From Blastomussa wellsi (Eukaryota; Cnidaria; Anthozoa; Scleractinia; Plerogyridae): a stretch of 64,000 nucleotides of DNA. The stretch's first letter is position 1. Each line of letters begins with the position of its first letter. Positions 1 through 11,894 of this stretch are shown one piece after another. Both the position numbers and the translations under genes were made by a program. The stretch spans positions 14,287,328-14,351,327 of the forward strand of contig OX393562.1 in NCBI GenBank assembly GCA_947652115.1. The letters run 5' to 3'. The notes below the pieces were generated by a model, which was not told the origin of the DNA, did not search any database, and saw only the letters and a program-made list of their open reading frames with translations.

Positions 1-52
1 CCTGACGTGCTAACTCTGAAACTAGTGCCGAAACAACCTGATGTGTACTCAC

Positions 53-234
53 CTAGTTAAAACAAAGTCCCCATTTCTTGTCTCTGGTGTAATTGGAGGT
101 TGTCGAGCACCAATTCTTTTTTAGTCCATCAGTGGTGCAGGAATGATACCATTTCCCATTGTACCGAAATGGAAATACGCAGCATTTGCCAGCTGAATTC
201 CCGCCATGTGTGTCTACACCACTTTCACAACTCT
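53..234 (-). CDS. LOXL-A exon 10: fibronectin type II module
   Basis: The exon encodes about 60 residues with the FN2 signature [16 protein letters not shown], then WCSTT and KWGLCFN, and four FN2 cysteines plus an extra N-terminal pair. FN2 modules usually bind collagen or gelatin. Here the module is fused to the C terminus of a lysyl oxidase. The acceptor is TTTAG at 239-235. The TAG stop (55-53) runs straight into GTGAGT. Confidence 0.9.
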
Positions 235-985
235 CTAAAGAAAACAAGCCTTGATTCAGTGAAGAGTTTGAATAAAAAAATTCTGAACTATTACGTCATG
301 CGCTGATTTGTGCAATTTGAAAACTTAAGCCTAAATTTTTCAAATTCATCATTTGCAATCCGTCAAAATCTTCTCCATCTTTAACCATCCCTGCTCCTTT
401 TTGGTTTGGTGTCACTTCTTTGTAAACTATTATTTTTAGGTTGTTCGTATTTTGAGGGTTATTTGGTTTGCCACAAAACTATGACTTCCAGTTAATGATT
501 ATCATAAGACGGTTCAACATCTTTCAACTTTTGTTGATGAAAAAATGTTGAACATCGTTGCGACTTTCAAGTCGTTCAACAAACGGCAACTTGTTGAACG
601 GAATAGAGCCAAACTCTATTTTCGTTCAACAACGTTCAACAAAGTTCAACATGTTGAATGACATATTTCAACATCACATGACACATGCACTGTTCAACAT
701 TTGTTGGTACATACAGCTAAAATAGTAACTTTGTTTTGATTACAATCTCTTTCTTTTCCTAGCATGAAAGCACGAATGCTAATAATGCAAACAGGTTTCC
801 TCGTCTCATTGCCTCCTCGTTTCTCCCGTCGCGTGTCGGATTTAGGGAAAAAACAACCGACTACTGGCAGTTTTATAATAGATAATTTGGTTTTATCAAC
901 TGGGTTGATAATGTGAATTGGCCACCGTAAAGAGATTCGAGAGCTGACGTTTCGAGCGTTAGCCCTGCGGGCTATATTATACTTT

Positions 986-1024
<39 letters not shown>

Positions 1025-2515
1025 TCTCTAGGTTTACAAATAACCAACTTCATAAAGAATGTATTCCAATTTGCTGTGTGGAATTGAGACGAGCGGAACG
1101 GATAACTTACCAATCCAGCACTTGTCAGCTATGACGAAATAGCCATAATGATAAACTGTACACTTCGCAACGTTGTTCCTGTAATCTGATTCAGCCACTT
1201 GGTTCCCAGGGTTAAGTTGGACCCGAAGATAGAATGACCCGTGTCTAATACTGGTACAGTCAACCCACTGACAGTCAATATTGTAGCTGTAGATATCGAA
1301 ACATCCGGGAGATAAGCCTTGGTCACCACCTCTGGTACAATTCCACCTCTTCTCAAATCCCGGATCACATTCTGTGTCCTCTAAACAGAAACTTGCTTTG
1401 TGGCCTTGAGCTCGGGTGACATAAGTACGCTGACCTGAAACGATAAAATTTACATTTATCAAGCTTTTAGAATCAAACGGAAAGTTCAGTTAGTGCATTT
1501 TTGCCAACACACCGAACGGTTGACTTATCTGAATATTTTTAGATTTTGAGGGGCTAGTAAATAAAAAGTTTAGAATCGATATTTTTCTTCAATATTTCTT
1601 CTGTAAGCTCGAGAAAGGGGTACAATCTTTCAAGGAAGGTAAATGGAAGAATTAAAGCTCTCCGTATAAAACTTCGTCAAGTGCCCCTCCCCTCCTCACC
1701 CACCCCTCCCTAATGCAATGATTATTGTACTTACGTAGCAGATCATAGCTGGCGAATGTCTCCATGGAGTGATAATGCCCGTGGCACTGATGGTATTCCC
1801 AGCCTGATCTGGGTGTGTTCGGTCGGAAGTGATCCCATCCTCGGTTTTCGATCTTAGCTGTAAACCTCAATAGACGCCTTTGATTGTGTCGTGCATATCG
1901 ACTATTTTCAGGCCTGCGTTAAGGCAATTAAAGCAAGACACAGAATAGTACTTTGTTTTAAAATCTGTATATATTAAAGATTAAAAAAATGTTGACTAAA
2001 AGCACAGCAAAAACTGTTGGCTAAAAGACAACCTATTGATTTGTTAACTTAAGGTTCCTGAACAGGTAAGCGGGTCAAATTTGTTCAAAATTGTGATATT
2101 TAGTGTACATAGTCTGTGTATATTTTTCTTTCGTTCACAAAAAACAGAAATTCAAAATCTCTTTTCGCTTCGGAGTTATTGTGAATTTCCTTTTTTTGGG
2201 TGACTCATTGCGTCACAGTTTAAAGGTGTCGCTCACTTCTGTCCTTGCAGCACAGTTTTGGCTGGAGCTTTTGGATGGAGAGAGAAAAGAACAGAAAGAA
2301 AGCGAGAAAAAAGTTCTTGGGTCCGAAAGGCTGATCGGTGGTACCGTAAAAAGAAACCAGGGAATTTTTGCGAAACGAAGAAATGCTGAAAATGTGAAAC
2401 TCAGTGTTGAACATCGAATTTATTGTCCGCCGTCGGATTTATTCTGGACACAGGCACGAGTTCACTGATTGGTTCATAGACGATAGAGTTGAGTGGGCTT
2501 AAACTTGCACACAGA

Positions 2516-2558
<43 letters not shown>

Positions 2559-5500
2559 AATAACAATATAATTTGGCTAACGCTCGAAACGTCAGCAATT
2601 GAATCTCTTTACGGTGGCCAATTGACATTATCAACCCAATTGATAAAACCAAATTATATTAAACTTGCACATGCGCCGAACCATGAAACTGTTCCTATAA
2701 TCATGATATTTTCTGTGCAAAGAGACACAATATCAACCTCTGTCGTGCTTGGGCTTCAGAAACGCTAACTCTTTTCCAAAAAGTAGCAGCACATCTTTTC
2801 TCTCACTCATTACCAAAGTCGCAAAGTTCAGATGCGAGATTTACATACCTGAAGAGTACATCTGCGCTTTCTGCGAGACAGTTTTCCTCAAATGCGCATT
2901 GTAGAGCATGCAGAGGCTGCAAATCCAATCGCATCTCTTTCTTCAAAGAATCAGTGTCGAGTACGAGATCTGGTAATTCTGAGAACAAAAACATCGATAA
3001 ATGAATGGACTTTGATCTTGAAATGTTTCGCCTAAATTTTTCAAGTTTGTTTTCAAGTTTCAATCCTCCTCATTTAAAGCTATCTTTGTTTCTTCTCAGT
3101 TTATGGTTACCGTTTTGGTGTTTTGTATGATAGACAATTATATCAAGGTTTCCTCTGATTTGAAGGCGATTATATATATTAACAAAGGTGACTTCATTCA
3201 AGATGATAAGCCCCTTTAAAGCTTCTTTCTAATGCATGTTGGCCTTCAGCCACCAGGCATTACCTAATTATAGTCTTCTCCCCGGCCCTACACCCCTACT
3301 CCTACCCCTCCCCCCCCCCCCACAAACCACTCTATAAGCTGTAAGTTTGTTAGGGATGTTATCGTTTTAAACTGAAGATGCGGTCGCGTTTTTGTTTCTC
3401 GTATTTAATCCCCTCAATGCATTACCCTAAAACGAAACCGTTTTCGCCGCTAACACCAAGAAAGCTTTTGTTTTCAGTTCAAAAATAGCTTTTTGCAACT
3501 AACGGCCACGCGGCAAACTTTACGCTATACTGGAGAGCTAGCTACGCGCAGGGACATCCAAGACAAAATGATCTAACAAGTCACGCTTTGACCCTTTCTC
3601 GTTTTGTATGTCCACGTTATTAACTACTTGCTCTTCAGCAAGGCGGATTTTTTCGCCATGTGAACGTCAGCTCAGTACAAAATGCCAATTGAAGGTCATA
3701 CCTTGATATTGAATCCTGGCTTCTTGTATCCAGCTGCCATATTATCTTACGCAGCTATATTTAGGGCAAGTTAAACTGTCTTCTATTGCTTAATAAGAAG
3801 AAATTTCCGCTGGCAATGAATGGCAGTTTGAAAATGCAAATGAACCAAAAGTAACGTTCGCACGCGCGCACTCTCAATCTGTTGTTTTAAACTGGAATAT
3901 TTTGCATAAATTAATTTAAGCTTTAATTTTTTGGAGGCTTTCATTCTTGTCCCCATAGCCCTTTTCGTTTCTCTTAGCCGGCGGGGCCTTGGCACGAGAA
4001 ACGAAGGGCTATATTGACGTAGGATTTTCCAGTCCTAGATTCTAAGACTTCCGGACTTCACGTACATAGTATATATTGAGTTTCTACAAGTTGTCTGCTT
4101 CAATATGGTGAATGGCGAACATTCCAGTTTAAGATTTCTTTGTTCTCAAAAAGCCAATAAAAAGAATCAATTTTTTTTGAAAATCCTATGTCCCCAGAGC
4201 TCTTCGTTTTTCGTGCCAAGGCCCATCCGACTAAGAAAAACGAAAAGGGCTATGGAGATGAGAACGGGAGGCTTCGTGTGGTCCAGAATTACTTTCAGGT
4301 ATTATTTTGGCAAAGCACTGCATGCATAATTAAGTATGAGCTGATATGGAAATCTTGCAGTTATGGGTTTTTGTAGTTGACGTTTCCCAGTGCTGTCGGT
4401 CTTGCGCTCTAACGCACCGTTTCTGTGGCTTTGCGTACACTCTGTATCCAGGAACTACTATGTACTTCCCCCAGACCCCCTAAAGGGCAAGCTGCTCTAC
4501 CCTGTTCATAATTAGAAGAATTCAATTATTCCACCTTACCGTCCACGCAAATGACTCCTGCTAATTTATTATTGTTACTACAAGTTGCGTTTTCCCATGC
4601 ATCGTGTTGACAGTTGTAAATGGAGATTTCGTCCACTCGACAGATTACTCCAGACATGGTCACTCTGAGGTTGGTGGCACCGAAATAATTCTGCGTGACA
4701 GCATGACTTGCGTATCCCAGCTTCATTTGTCGGCATATTACCATCGCTTCTTCTATCCGCCAGTTATCAGCGCAAACGGTTCCCCAGCTGCCGCCGTGAA
4801 AGACCTCGATACGGCCCTCATAAGAGTTTAGACCACCACTGAGACGAATCTGGAAGTACGCAAACAAGCCTATTGGTCCGGAAACCTATTGGCGTAGGCA
4901 CTTTAAATCCCCACCATTATCGTTTTGCAGTCACGCCCTCGCTTCTCCAAAAAATAAGTAACGACCGATAAATTGAGAATTTTAGATCTTTCTACATAGA
5001 TAAACATCTGGTGAACGGTCAATTCTCTCTTAACGGATACTTCTATGAGACCGAACAACTGGTGCTCGTCCCTGCGCGCCGTTTTTCAGTCATTTTACTG
5101 TATATGAACTCTCTATAAGCCGAAAACCTCTTTAAGACAAACAATGTGTCGATCCTGATGGGTGTCTGTCTTAGAGGAGCTGGCGGCTTGCAAACGCATA
5201 TAAACCAGTTTCTTTTTGGCGGGAAACGTGGGACAACTATGTGAGGTTTAAAACATCCGTTAGAACTTGCAGTACAAACCTGATGACCTTGAAGCTTTGG
5301 TGCATGGCATTTGACTCCAGCATCCTCATAATGATTGCACTCTGCTTTGCGCCATCCCTGATGCCTACACTGACTGATATTCCGCTCATCTCCTTGACAC
5401 TGTAACTTCTGAAGTATGAACTGAAACGTACATAGAATGTTAAACCATTGTAACATTTGACCAGCAAGCAGCATTTTAGAAAATATTTTGTAATAACCTC

Positions 5501-8500
5501 ACTTCGAAACTTACAGTAACTTTTTTCTCTTCTAAGGTGCGACAACGAAGAAACGAATTGTGAAACTTCTACCGCAAGTTTTGCTTGGACTTTTTTCCTC
5601 AACTTGTATCTTTATGGGATTTATGATCGAGTGTGTTTTGTTTAATGGGCCGCCCTACGTGCTGGGAAATTCAGTAACTAAGCTACTTCAATCAGGCCAG
5701 TCAAGCTTGACTTTTGATGTCACTTCGCGTAGCTTGCACCCCCCCCCCTTCCCTACCCCCACTCACACACACACATACGCGTCATACACCCTCACCCTGC
5801 AAGATATTATTTTGTACCGTTTGACTGTTAGCTAGAAAGGGCTACTAAGAGTCATGAAGCTTTCGTTTAATGCAAAATCATTCAAACTGTCCATGAACAC
5901 TTACTACGCGATTATTTTATGATAGAGAGCTCAAGCAGTACTGATGGCTCTATTCCAACTAAATGTCTTTTCTATTTGTCTGTTTTAGAATAAAAAAATC
6001 ATGGCCCAATTCTACTCGATCCTTTACAATGATACAATACAATACAAATAATATTTACTTCAAAAATATATACAGAATTTATCAAACCCGCGTAAAGCCT
6101 CAGCTAATCTAAGCGGGTATTAGTAATTAATAAACATTATTAGTAGCATTAGCCATAAAAAAAAACACTAAACATTATAAGCTGAAAGATTACATTTACT
6201 ATTATAATATTACTACACATAGGCTATGCATAATTACTAAGAGGAAATATACGGCTGCAAGCGAAGTTTATAGCTATAAGGTACAATAATTACTTGTATT
6301 GAAATTCAATATTAGAGAATGGACGTCAACATAAAAGTCCTCGATCCCAAGTAATGGTAAGGTTAAAATATCCCAAGAGTACGTTTTACCTCTCCAATAC
6401 CTCTTCCAAAATACGCATTCTTTGCCGCTATTGCCGCTGACCCGTATCCCAAAGACCTGCAGACAACATTAGCTTCTCTCAAGGTCCAGTGGTCATCACA
6501 TACAGTGTCCCATGTGTCACGACGCCTCACCTCTACTCGCCCTTCCGAAACCATGGCCCCACTGCGAAGTCGTACACGCGGTGCGGTCTTACATGAGGAA
6601 AGTCAGAATAAACAACTAATGAGAACTATGTGAACTTTGAGATTACAAACTATACGATTATAAACCGTGAGATTACAAACTGTAAGAATATAAACCATGA
6701 GATTACAAACTATGACATTATAAACCATGAGATTACAAACTGTACGATTATAAACCATGAGATTACAAACTATACGATTATAAACCACGAGATTACAAAC
6801 TATAAGAATATAAACCATGAGATTATAAACTATGAGATTATAAAAGCCATGAGATTACAGACTATGAGATTATAAACTATGAGATTACAGACTAAGATAT
6901 AGTCAACTTGTATGGCTCATAGAAAGCTTGGGCTCTTGGTTTAATTGTTGAATAACATCGACTTCTCTCGTTTGAGACACTTCTTACAAAGCCAATTTGA
7001 AAATATAACTTATGTTAATTTCTCTTAATGTCAAGACGTGATCCAGCGCCTCTGCAAGCAGGTTACTTTAAAAGAATAGGTTGTATTAATATAATCAATT
7101 TGGATTCAATGTTTGAATACTTCTCATTCTTCGGAATAAATGGGAGAACAGCTTTTCAAAGTTATCTGCGAGCTAAGTCGCTTCTTTCTAAACAAGTCAA
7201 GGAAAGATCGGAGTAACTTAGCTGGCAAAGTACCCCGCATGTTTGTAAAGTACCCCTCATGTTAATTAAGAGCTCACACCGATAACGTTTTTTTCTTTAT
7301 CTGTATAAATAGTCCTAATATTTAGCTTTTTAAAAAGTCTGGTTTATCAGCTATGCCTGGGAAAACGAACAAACATATTTCCTTGCCGCGCGGAAACTCG
7401 AAATACTTCTGCCGTATAGCAGAAGAAAACTTTGCTTCTTGAAAAAAAAAACTGATGCTGGAAGCAATGTTTCCCATATGGCAAAACTGGGAAACATTGG
7501 GGAAACATCCGCTCGCAACAATGTTTCTGGAAACATATTTCCGCGTTTTGCCTGGCCATTACTCTCAACTCTCAGCTGAAATACTTTAAAACTGCTTTGA
7601 GTTGTTTTAGCACACTTTCAGCTGGTGTTCCGTGTTGAAAATGGACCAATTTTCTTTTTTCTGACTGTTGCAGCAAGAAACGATTCCTGTCAGTGTTTAA
7701 GCAATGATGGCCAATTTATTGTAAACCGTTTCTCTTAAAAGACTAGAAATGAAAACGGCTGATATTTGCGTCATTTTGCAGGGACGGCGGAGCGTATTTT
7801 AAAGTGTGTGTGTGGGGGGGGGGAGGGGCTTGAAAAGGTCCAGCGCGATTTTTTAGGGTGTCTGAAATGTTATTTTCAACATTCTCCATGAGATATTTCT
7901 TAAAAAAAGACAACCTGGATAAGTGTAATATGACATGTACTTTGCTTGCTTACAGCAATATTTTGGAAGTTATGTAAGCTTGATACATATTTTTCAGCCT
8001 TCCACGATATATCCTGGCTTTAGTACACCAACCTGAGTTTTTACACAACCTCCCCGTGCGTGGTAAACACGAAACGTTTCCGACAGGCTTTGAACAGTTT
8101 TGTAGCTTTGTAAATTCTCGTCACTAAATAAAGCAAGTAGGATTCAAGCACTTGTTTCATCTGGTTAGTGCTCTATGTATTTTACGTCTTTTCTCAAATA
8201 ACTACTGAGCATGAATCGAATTAACGTTAACGGAAGTAGTTCACTATTTAGTCAAAAATGTTATAAGATTATTCCATGGTTAAAAATTACTCTGGAATGA
8301 CAGCAATAACTGCCAGCAACTTAATTTTTTTTCTACAAAAAGGTGCTTTTCCGTTTCCGTTTTTCTTTTTTTTATTATTTACGTTTTCCTTTCTTCATTA
8401 TTTCTTCATACGAACCTTATACTAAAACAAAAAATATCATCGTCGTAAAAAGTGGGGGGATGAAGCCCCCCCCAGCCTCCCCCGGCCCCCCCGGCTCCGC

Positions 8501-11048
8501 CGTCCCTGTTTTGAAAACGAGGCAAAAGGCGACTTGGAATTAATGCTACCAGAGCCTAAAACCTACCAAAAAGATTTTACTTACTTGCGTAACCTTTTTG
8601 CGTGCACACTTGATCCTTATTGCCCCTCCATCTTCACACTGATGACGAACCCACCCCGCATGGTGACATGACACTATCGAAGACTCCCATCCTTCACAAG
8701 TGACCTGATCCAACCAATACACGGGCTCTACATCCGGAATGGTGACTGCATAGGACTGCTCGGCATCCGGGAATCCCAGCTGACCGCACAACACGTACGA
8801 GTTGTGGTGTTTCCAGTTAGAAGGGCAAATGTAACCCCACTTTCCCTCGTGCTCTACCTGGACTGTACCCTCCGATATGTAGTCATTGGCAACCGGGCCG
8901 ATAAGTTTTATCTTCACGTTTATAACCTGAATAGATCCAGAAAAAAGCGATATCTATTCAGAGTTAATCGTCCGTTCTGGAGAGATCGAGAAAGTCTGTA
9001 AATTGACGGGGAAAATGGTGAGACGCAGTAAAGTGAAGCAGAAAATAATCTCACACTTACTTCGGTTCTGGTTCTTCACCTAAAATACCTTTATTAGCCA
9101 GGCGTTAGCAAAATTTCATTGTATGAGGCAATTTTTGTTAAACTGGAAAGCAAATTCTTGCACAATCTAGTTTCCAAAATCGAAGGACTGCCATTTAGAG
9201 CGAAGTCGAAGATAATACGGACACCACAAATCTCCCACACAGATGCTCTTTTCGCTCGCCACACGTTCATCGCCTGTCGAGCCCAAAAGACGTCTGCTTA
9301 GGAGGTAACATATAGGGGGCCAAAGCTGAATCTCTGGATTTTAGAGCTAAAAATTTCAGGAATTTCGGTGTGTGAACAAGTGAACTGTTTTGGCTTAATG
9401 TAGAAGTGATCGTGTTCAGTGCTGTGATGTTCGTGAGGAAAAGTTCGACAGCATGCGTAGCAATACCTATATGAATTGGTGAAGTTACGGAACTGTCTGT
9501 GCTGATCAACTTTTTTCGCTAGTGTTAATTGCCGGGAGCTGTCTATGAAAATACTTTATTTCTTGAAATTGAAAGACAAAACATCAGAACTGATGAAAGC
9601 AAAAACTGAACTGAATAGAGATTAAAATTCTTGCATCCTTATAATCCCGTACTTCTTCACCCGAAAAACTTGTTTTACTGGGAAAGAAGATTTATTTCCA
9701 CAATGGATTGGGACACTGTTCCTTTACAATGAAAGATTCTTCTAAGCTAGATTTTTCACGTACCTCGCCGCTGGCTGGAGATGGCTCAGGTGCATAGACC
9801 ACGTCACTTCGATGTAGCTTACATATAACACCAGCTTGATTAAACGAGCGGCAGTTGTGTCGTCCCCAGTCTCTATGAGAGCATCTTTCAATGTCGTATT
9901 CTTTTCCACCGCAGTTGACGTCATCTAGCCAAAAGTTTCCATCACCTCGACCAAAGGCTTTGTGTCTTGAAAGACAATAAATACGGTGTCATTTTAATCA
10001 TGAGGACAAAAATAACTATTTAGAGCGGCATTTTGTAACTTAGACTCTAGTAAAGATGTTCCCATGTAAAGTGCTACTTCTAGCGACCACATTGATTTCA
10101 AAGACTGCACCTCCCCCTAGGGGAGTAGTCGCAGAATACATGACGGGGCGGGGTGTCCGAGGTATTTTGGGGGGTTGAAAATTTACACCCTCGGTATTTT
10201 TTTGGGTCGACAAATCCGTCACGAATTTTTATATAGGTCTTAAAAAATACACTTATTTTTTGGTGTATTTTTGCGTATTTTTTAGTGTTGATCAGTATTG
10301 AGGTACTTAAGTCTTGTTTTTTTTAAAGTTTGATGTCAGGTAATGTTTTGTGTGCAAAATTTCAAGCCGTATTTTTTTTTTTGGGGGGGGGGGGGGTTGT
10401 AATAGGAAGCTCCACCTGACCCCCATCCCCATCATGTATACTGCGGGTGCCCCCTGGACACCTCCCTCTGTTTTATTGCTTTTCAACTTTTCGTTTACAC
10501 AAAGGAGCACTTGCATTAAATAGAATAAGCCAAGGTACAGACCTGGAGTAATACACGCAGCCTGCTTTCACGTACTGTAAATCACTTCAATTCTATTCAT
10601 CACATTCCATTCCAACACTTTTCATACCATAAAAATTATTCTTATTGCTTAATTACTAGTTTCTGTGTTCAATGCTCCACTCATAAACCGCTTCCTTTCT
10701 CTAGGGCAGTGCTTTCCATAAATGCAGTAGAATGGACGAGAAAATAGAATGATACTATGATCTGACGTAAGATACATAGCGTGATCGTTTATCATTTATC
10801 TGGCATGATGATCTCTAACGACCTTCTTACCCTTTGGTAAAGCGCAGGGCGTCTGGATATCCAAGCATGCGACAAACTACATCGGCCGCTTTCATGTTCC
10901 ATCCATGATCACAAATCTCTTTCCATTCACCATCGTGTTTCACTTCGACTCTGCCTTCATAAGGGTGCTTTCCTCCAACAAGTCTCACTTCGGAACCACT
11001 AATAAGCCTCACGCCCGACAAGAATGCAATAAGCAAAAAGCACGACAT
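53..11048 (-). CDS. LOXL-A: secreted lysyl oxidase-like protein (SRCR x4, LOX, FN2), 10 exons
   Basis: Coding exons in order: 10831-11048, 9764-9965, 8585-8926, 6390-6587, 5280-5420, 4540-4849, 2849-2978, 1735-1901, 1111-1434, 53-234. All have GT donors and AG acceptors, and the joined frame gives 737 aa. Domains: signal peptide (1-19, [19 protein letters not shown]), SRCR1 (about 21-128), SRCR2 (145-248), SRCR3 (258-362), SRCR4 (368-470), LOX (472-677), FN2 (678-737). Each SRCR has six cysteines (group A). The family oxidises peptidyl lysine to allysine and so cross-links collagen or elastin-like matrix outside the cell; that role here is inferred from conserved catalytic residues. The start is the Met beginning the signal peptide. 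The final exon ends in a stop directly followed by a consensus donor, so a 3' UTR intron may lie beyond the window edge. Closest relatives are genes B and C. Confidence 0.93.
333..480 (+). repeat. Dispersed intron repeat D, copy 1
   Basis: About 150 bp in LOXL-A intron 9, recognisable by CCTAAATTTTTCAAA followed by a block like CTCCTTTTTGGTTTGGTGTCACT. Diverged copies lie at 3028-3180, 17440-17605, 29547-29600 and 37045-37225, all in the same orientation. I do not recognise the family. Confidence 0.6.
535..700. repeat. Cluster of short GTTGAAC/GTTCAAC inverted motifs
   Basis: The motif GTTCAAC and its complement GTTGAAC recur more than ten times in about 165 bp of LOXL-A intron 9. The stretch can fold into several alternative hairpins. 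No coding content is seen. Confidence 0.6.
882..1029 (-). mobile_element. Short retroposon family R, copy 1 (hammerhead-like core)
   Basis: Read on the minus strand, it runs from AGAGAGGGTAAGTTTC to CCAAATTAT. Shorter copies are at 2512-2658 and 25399-25521. This copy keeps a core, GGGCTAACGCTCGAAAC, in which GGGC and GCTC can pair around a TAAC loop before GAAAC, as in stem II of minimal hammerhead ribozymes carried by Penelope-like elements. The CUGAUGA box is not intact. No clear target-site duplication was found. It lies in LOXL-A intron 9, 82 bp from exon 9. Confidence 0.55.
1111..2978 (-). CDS. LOXL-A catalytic domain exons 7-9
   Basis: Exons 2849-2978, 1735-1901 and 1111-1434 encode residues 471-677. 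The copper site is [11 protein letters not shown], with ligands His554, His556 and His558 by alignment to LOX. The LTQ precursor residues are Lys582 (in [10 protein letters not shown]) and Tyr618 (in GCFDIY). The downstream IDCQWVDC and [11 protein letters not shown] motifs are typical of the family. Exon 8 is 3 bp longer than in B and C. The domain looks catalytically competent. Confidence 0.92.
2512..2658 (+). mobile_element. Short retroposon family R, copy 2, with 13-bp target duplication
   Basis: It is flanked by exact direct repeats TTAAACTTGCACA at 2499-2511 and 2659-2671, showing insertion by a retroposon-like mechanism. It carries CGCTCGAAACGTCAGC. It lies in LOXL-A intron 7, opposite in orientation to copies 1 and 3. 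Confidence 0.75.
3028..3180 (+). repeat. Dispersed intron repeat D, copy 2
   Basis: It lies in LOXL-A intron 6, 50 bp upstream of exon 7. It matches copy 5 (37045-37225) best, including the block TTCCT(C/T)TGATTTGAAGGC. Confidence 0.55.
3940..4285. repeat. Inverted-repeat element in LOXL-A intron 6
   Basis: Arms of about 75 bp at 3945-4012 and 4190-4262 are reverse complements with scattered mismatches, sharing CATAGCCCTTTTCGTTT and GGCCTTGGCACGA. The 180-bp spacer has no ORF of note. It resembles a MITE. A related layout is seen at 53097-53370. Confidence 0.6.
5740..6330. other. LOXL-A intron 4: low-complexity DNA
   Basis: It holds a C-rich run, a short CA-rich stretch (5763-5776) and AT-rich sequence with scattered TAATATTA-like tracts. 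I see no exon or recognisable element. Confidence 0.4.
6640..6895. repeat. Minisatellite, about 30-bp unit
   Basis: Roughly eight imperfect copies of a unit like GAGATTACAAACTAT-ACGATTATAAACCAT. The array starts about 55 bp upstream of LOXL-A exon 4, on the intron side of its acceptor. It is open in more than one frame because the unit length is a multiple of three, so these frames are not genes. Confidence 0.85.
6896..8584. other. LOXL-A intron 3, non-coding
   Basis: About 1.7 kb without recognisable exons. It contains repeated AACAATGTTTC/GGAAACAT motifs at 7440-7540, a GT/G-rich tract at 7806-7828 and a CCCCCGGC-rich stretch at 8455-8500. The ORFs present are short and unlike known proteins. 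Confidence 0.4.
8985..9760. other. LOXL-A intron 2
   Basis: About 0.8 kb between exons 2 and 3. I see no exon, RNA gene or recognisable element. Confidence 0.4.
10040..10520. other. LOXL-A intron 1: low-complexity G/T-rich repeat
   Basis: It is rich in GGGG and TATTTTTT blocks, with a run of about 15 G at 10383-10397. It looks like decayed repeat DNA. No coding signal. Confidence 0.4.
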
Positions 11049-11642
11049 CTTGACTTGGTTTCTGTCGTGTTAAACTAACTAAAATGTCAGGATTCCACTC
11101 TCTTATCGCCGTATAGTTTTCAGTAAAGACCCGTTTAGACAGCAGCTTGAGAGTGCGCAAGGAAGGGTTTTACCCACGACGGCGTAGACACACGTTCACA
11201 CACGTTACTGAATTGAAAGCTAGAGTTAGCCGAGAACAGAGGCCTTCTGTTTTAATGTTAGCTATTGATATTTATCTGAACCTGAAGTATCATTTCCCAC
11301 GGGTCAAATTTATGGAAGATATGAAAAATTTATTTTATCAAATGGAAGAACCATTTGAAACAAACCAAATTGGTCTTTCAAGATGTTTGTTTTGCCGTGC
11401 GAATTCCCGTGATTTTACCAGCTAATGAGGTGCTATTCAGCTGGAGATATAACAGCAGCATGTTGCTAATCATGAGAATGTTAACGTGACAAGTAATTTT
11501 TGACTGGCCAACAATGGCTGTGGGTCACATCAAGGCCACTTACTAAAATTAACTAGCACTTTCAGCTTTGTGACCTGTCTTCTGTTCACTCGATTAACTA
11601 AATTACTAAAGTAAGGAAATAGGCCTTTTGCAACACAAACGG

Positions 11643-11894
11643 TCACATGGTACAAAATCAGCCATGCTGGACGGCAAGCTTGTTATTATTCCCTCACTGG
11701 AACAGCCAAACAAAGCGACTTCAACCCAGTGGCGGGGTGCGCCACTAAGGAATGACGTAACTGACGTAAGCAGAATACTCGTTCTGTTGGAGAGCCGCGT
11801 CATCAAGGGAGGGGTGCGCACCACCTGCACCCTCCTCGGGAATAATAATAATGACAAGCTTGCCCTCCAGCATGGCGGATTTTGTGCCATGTGA
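11643..11894. mobile_element. Terminal-inverted-repeat element (MITE-like), 252 bp
   Basis: The terminal arms of about 50 bp start TCACATGG and end CCATGTGA. They share a CAAAATC-GCCATGCTGG block and a GCAAGCTTGT-ATTATTCCC block. There is no transposase ORF. I did not find a clear target-site duplication. Confidence 0.65.

Noticed and set aside
5043..5279. Extension of LOXL-A exon 5 past its donor
   Set aside because: The exon length (141 nt) and phase match B and C exactly with the donor at 5279-5278. The downstream open frame is intronic.
6603..6875. Repetitive ORFs on both strands
   Set aside because: They arise from a minisatellite whose unit is a multiple of three. No start context, splice sites or homology.
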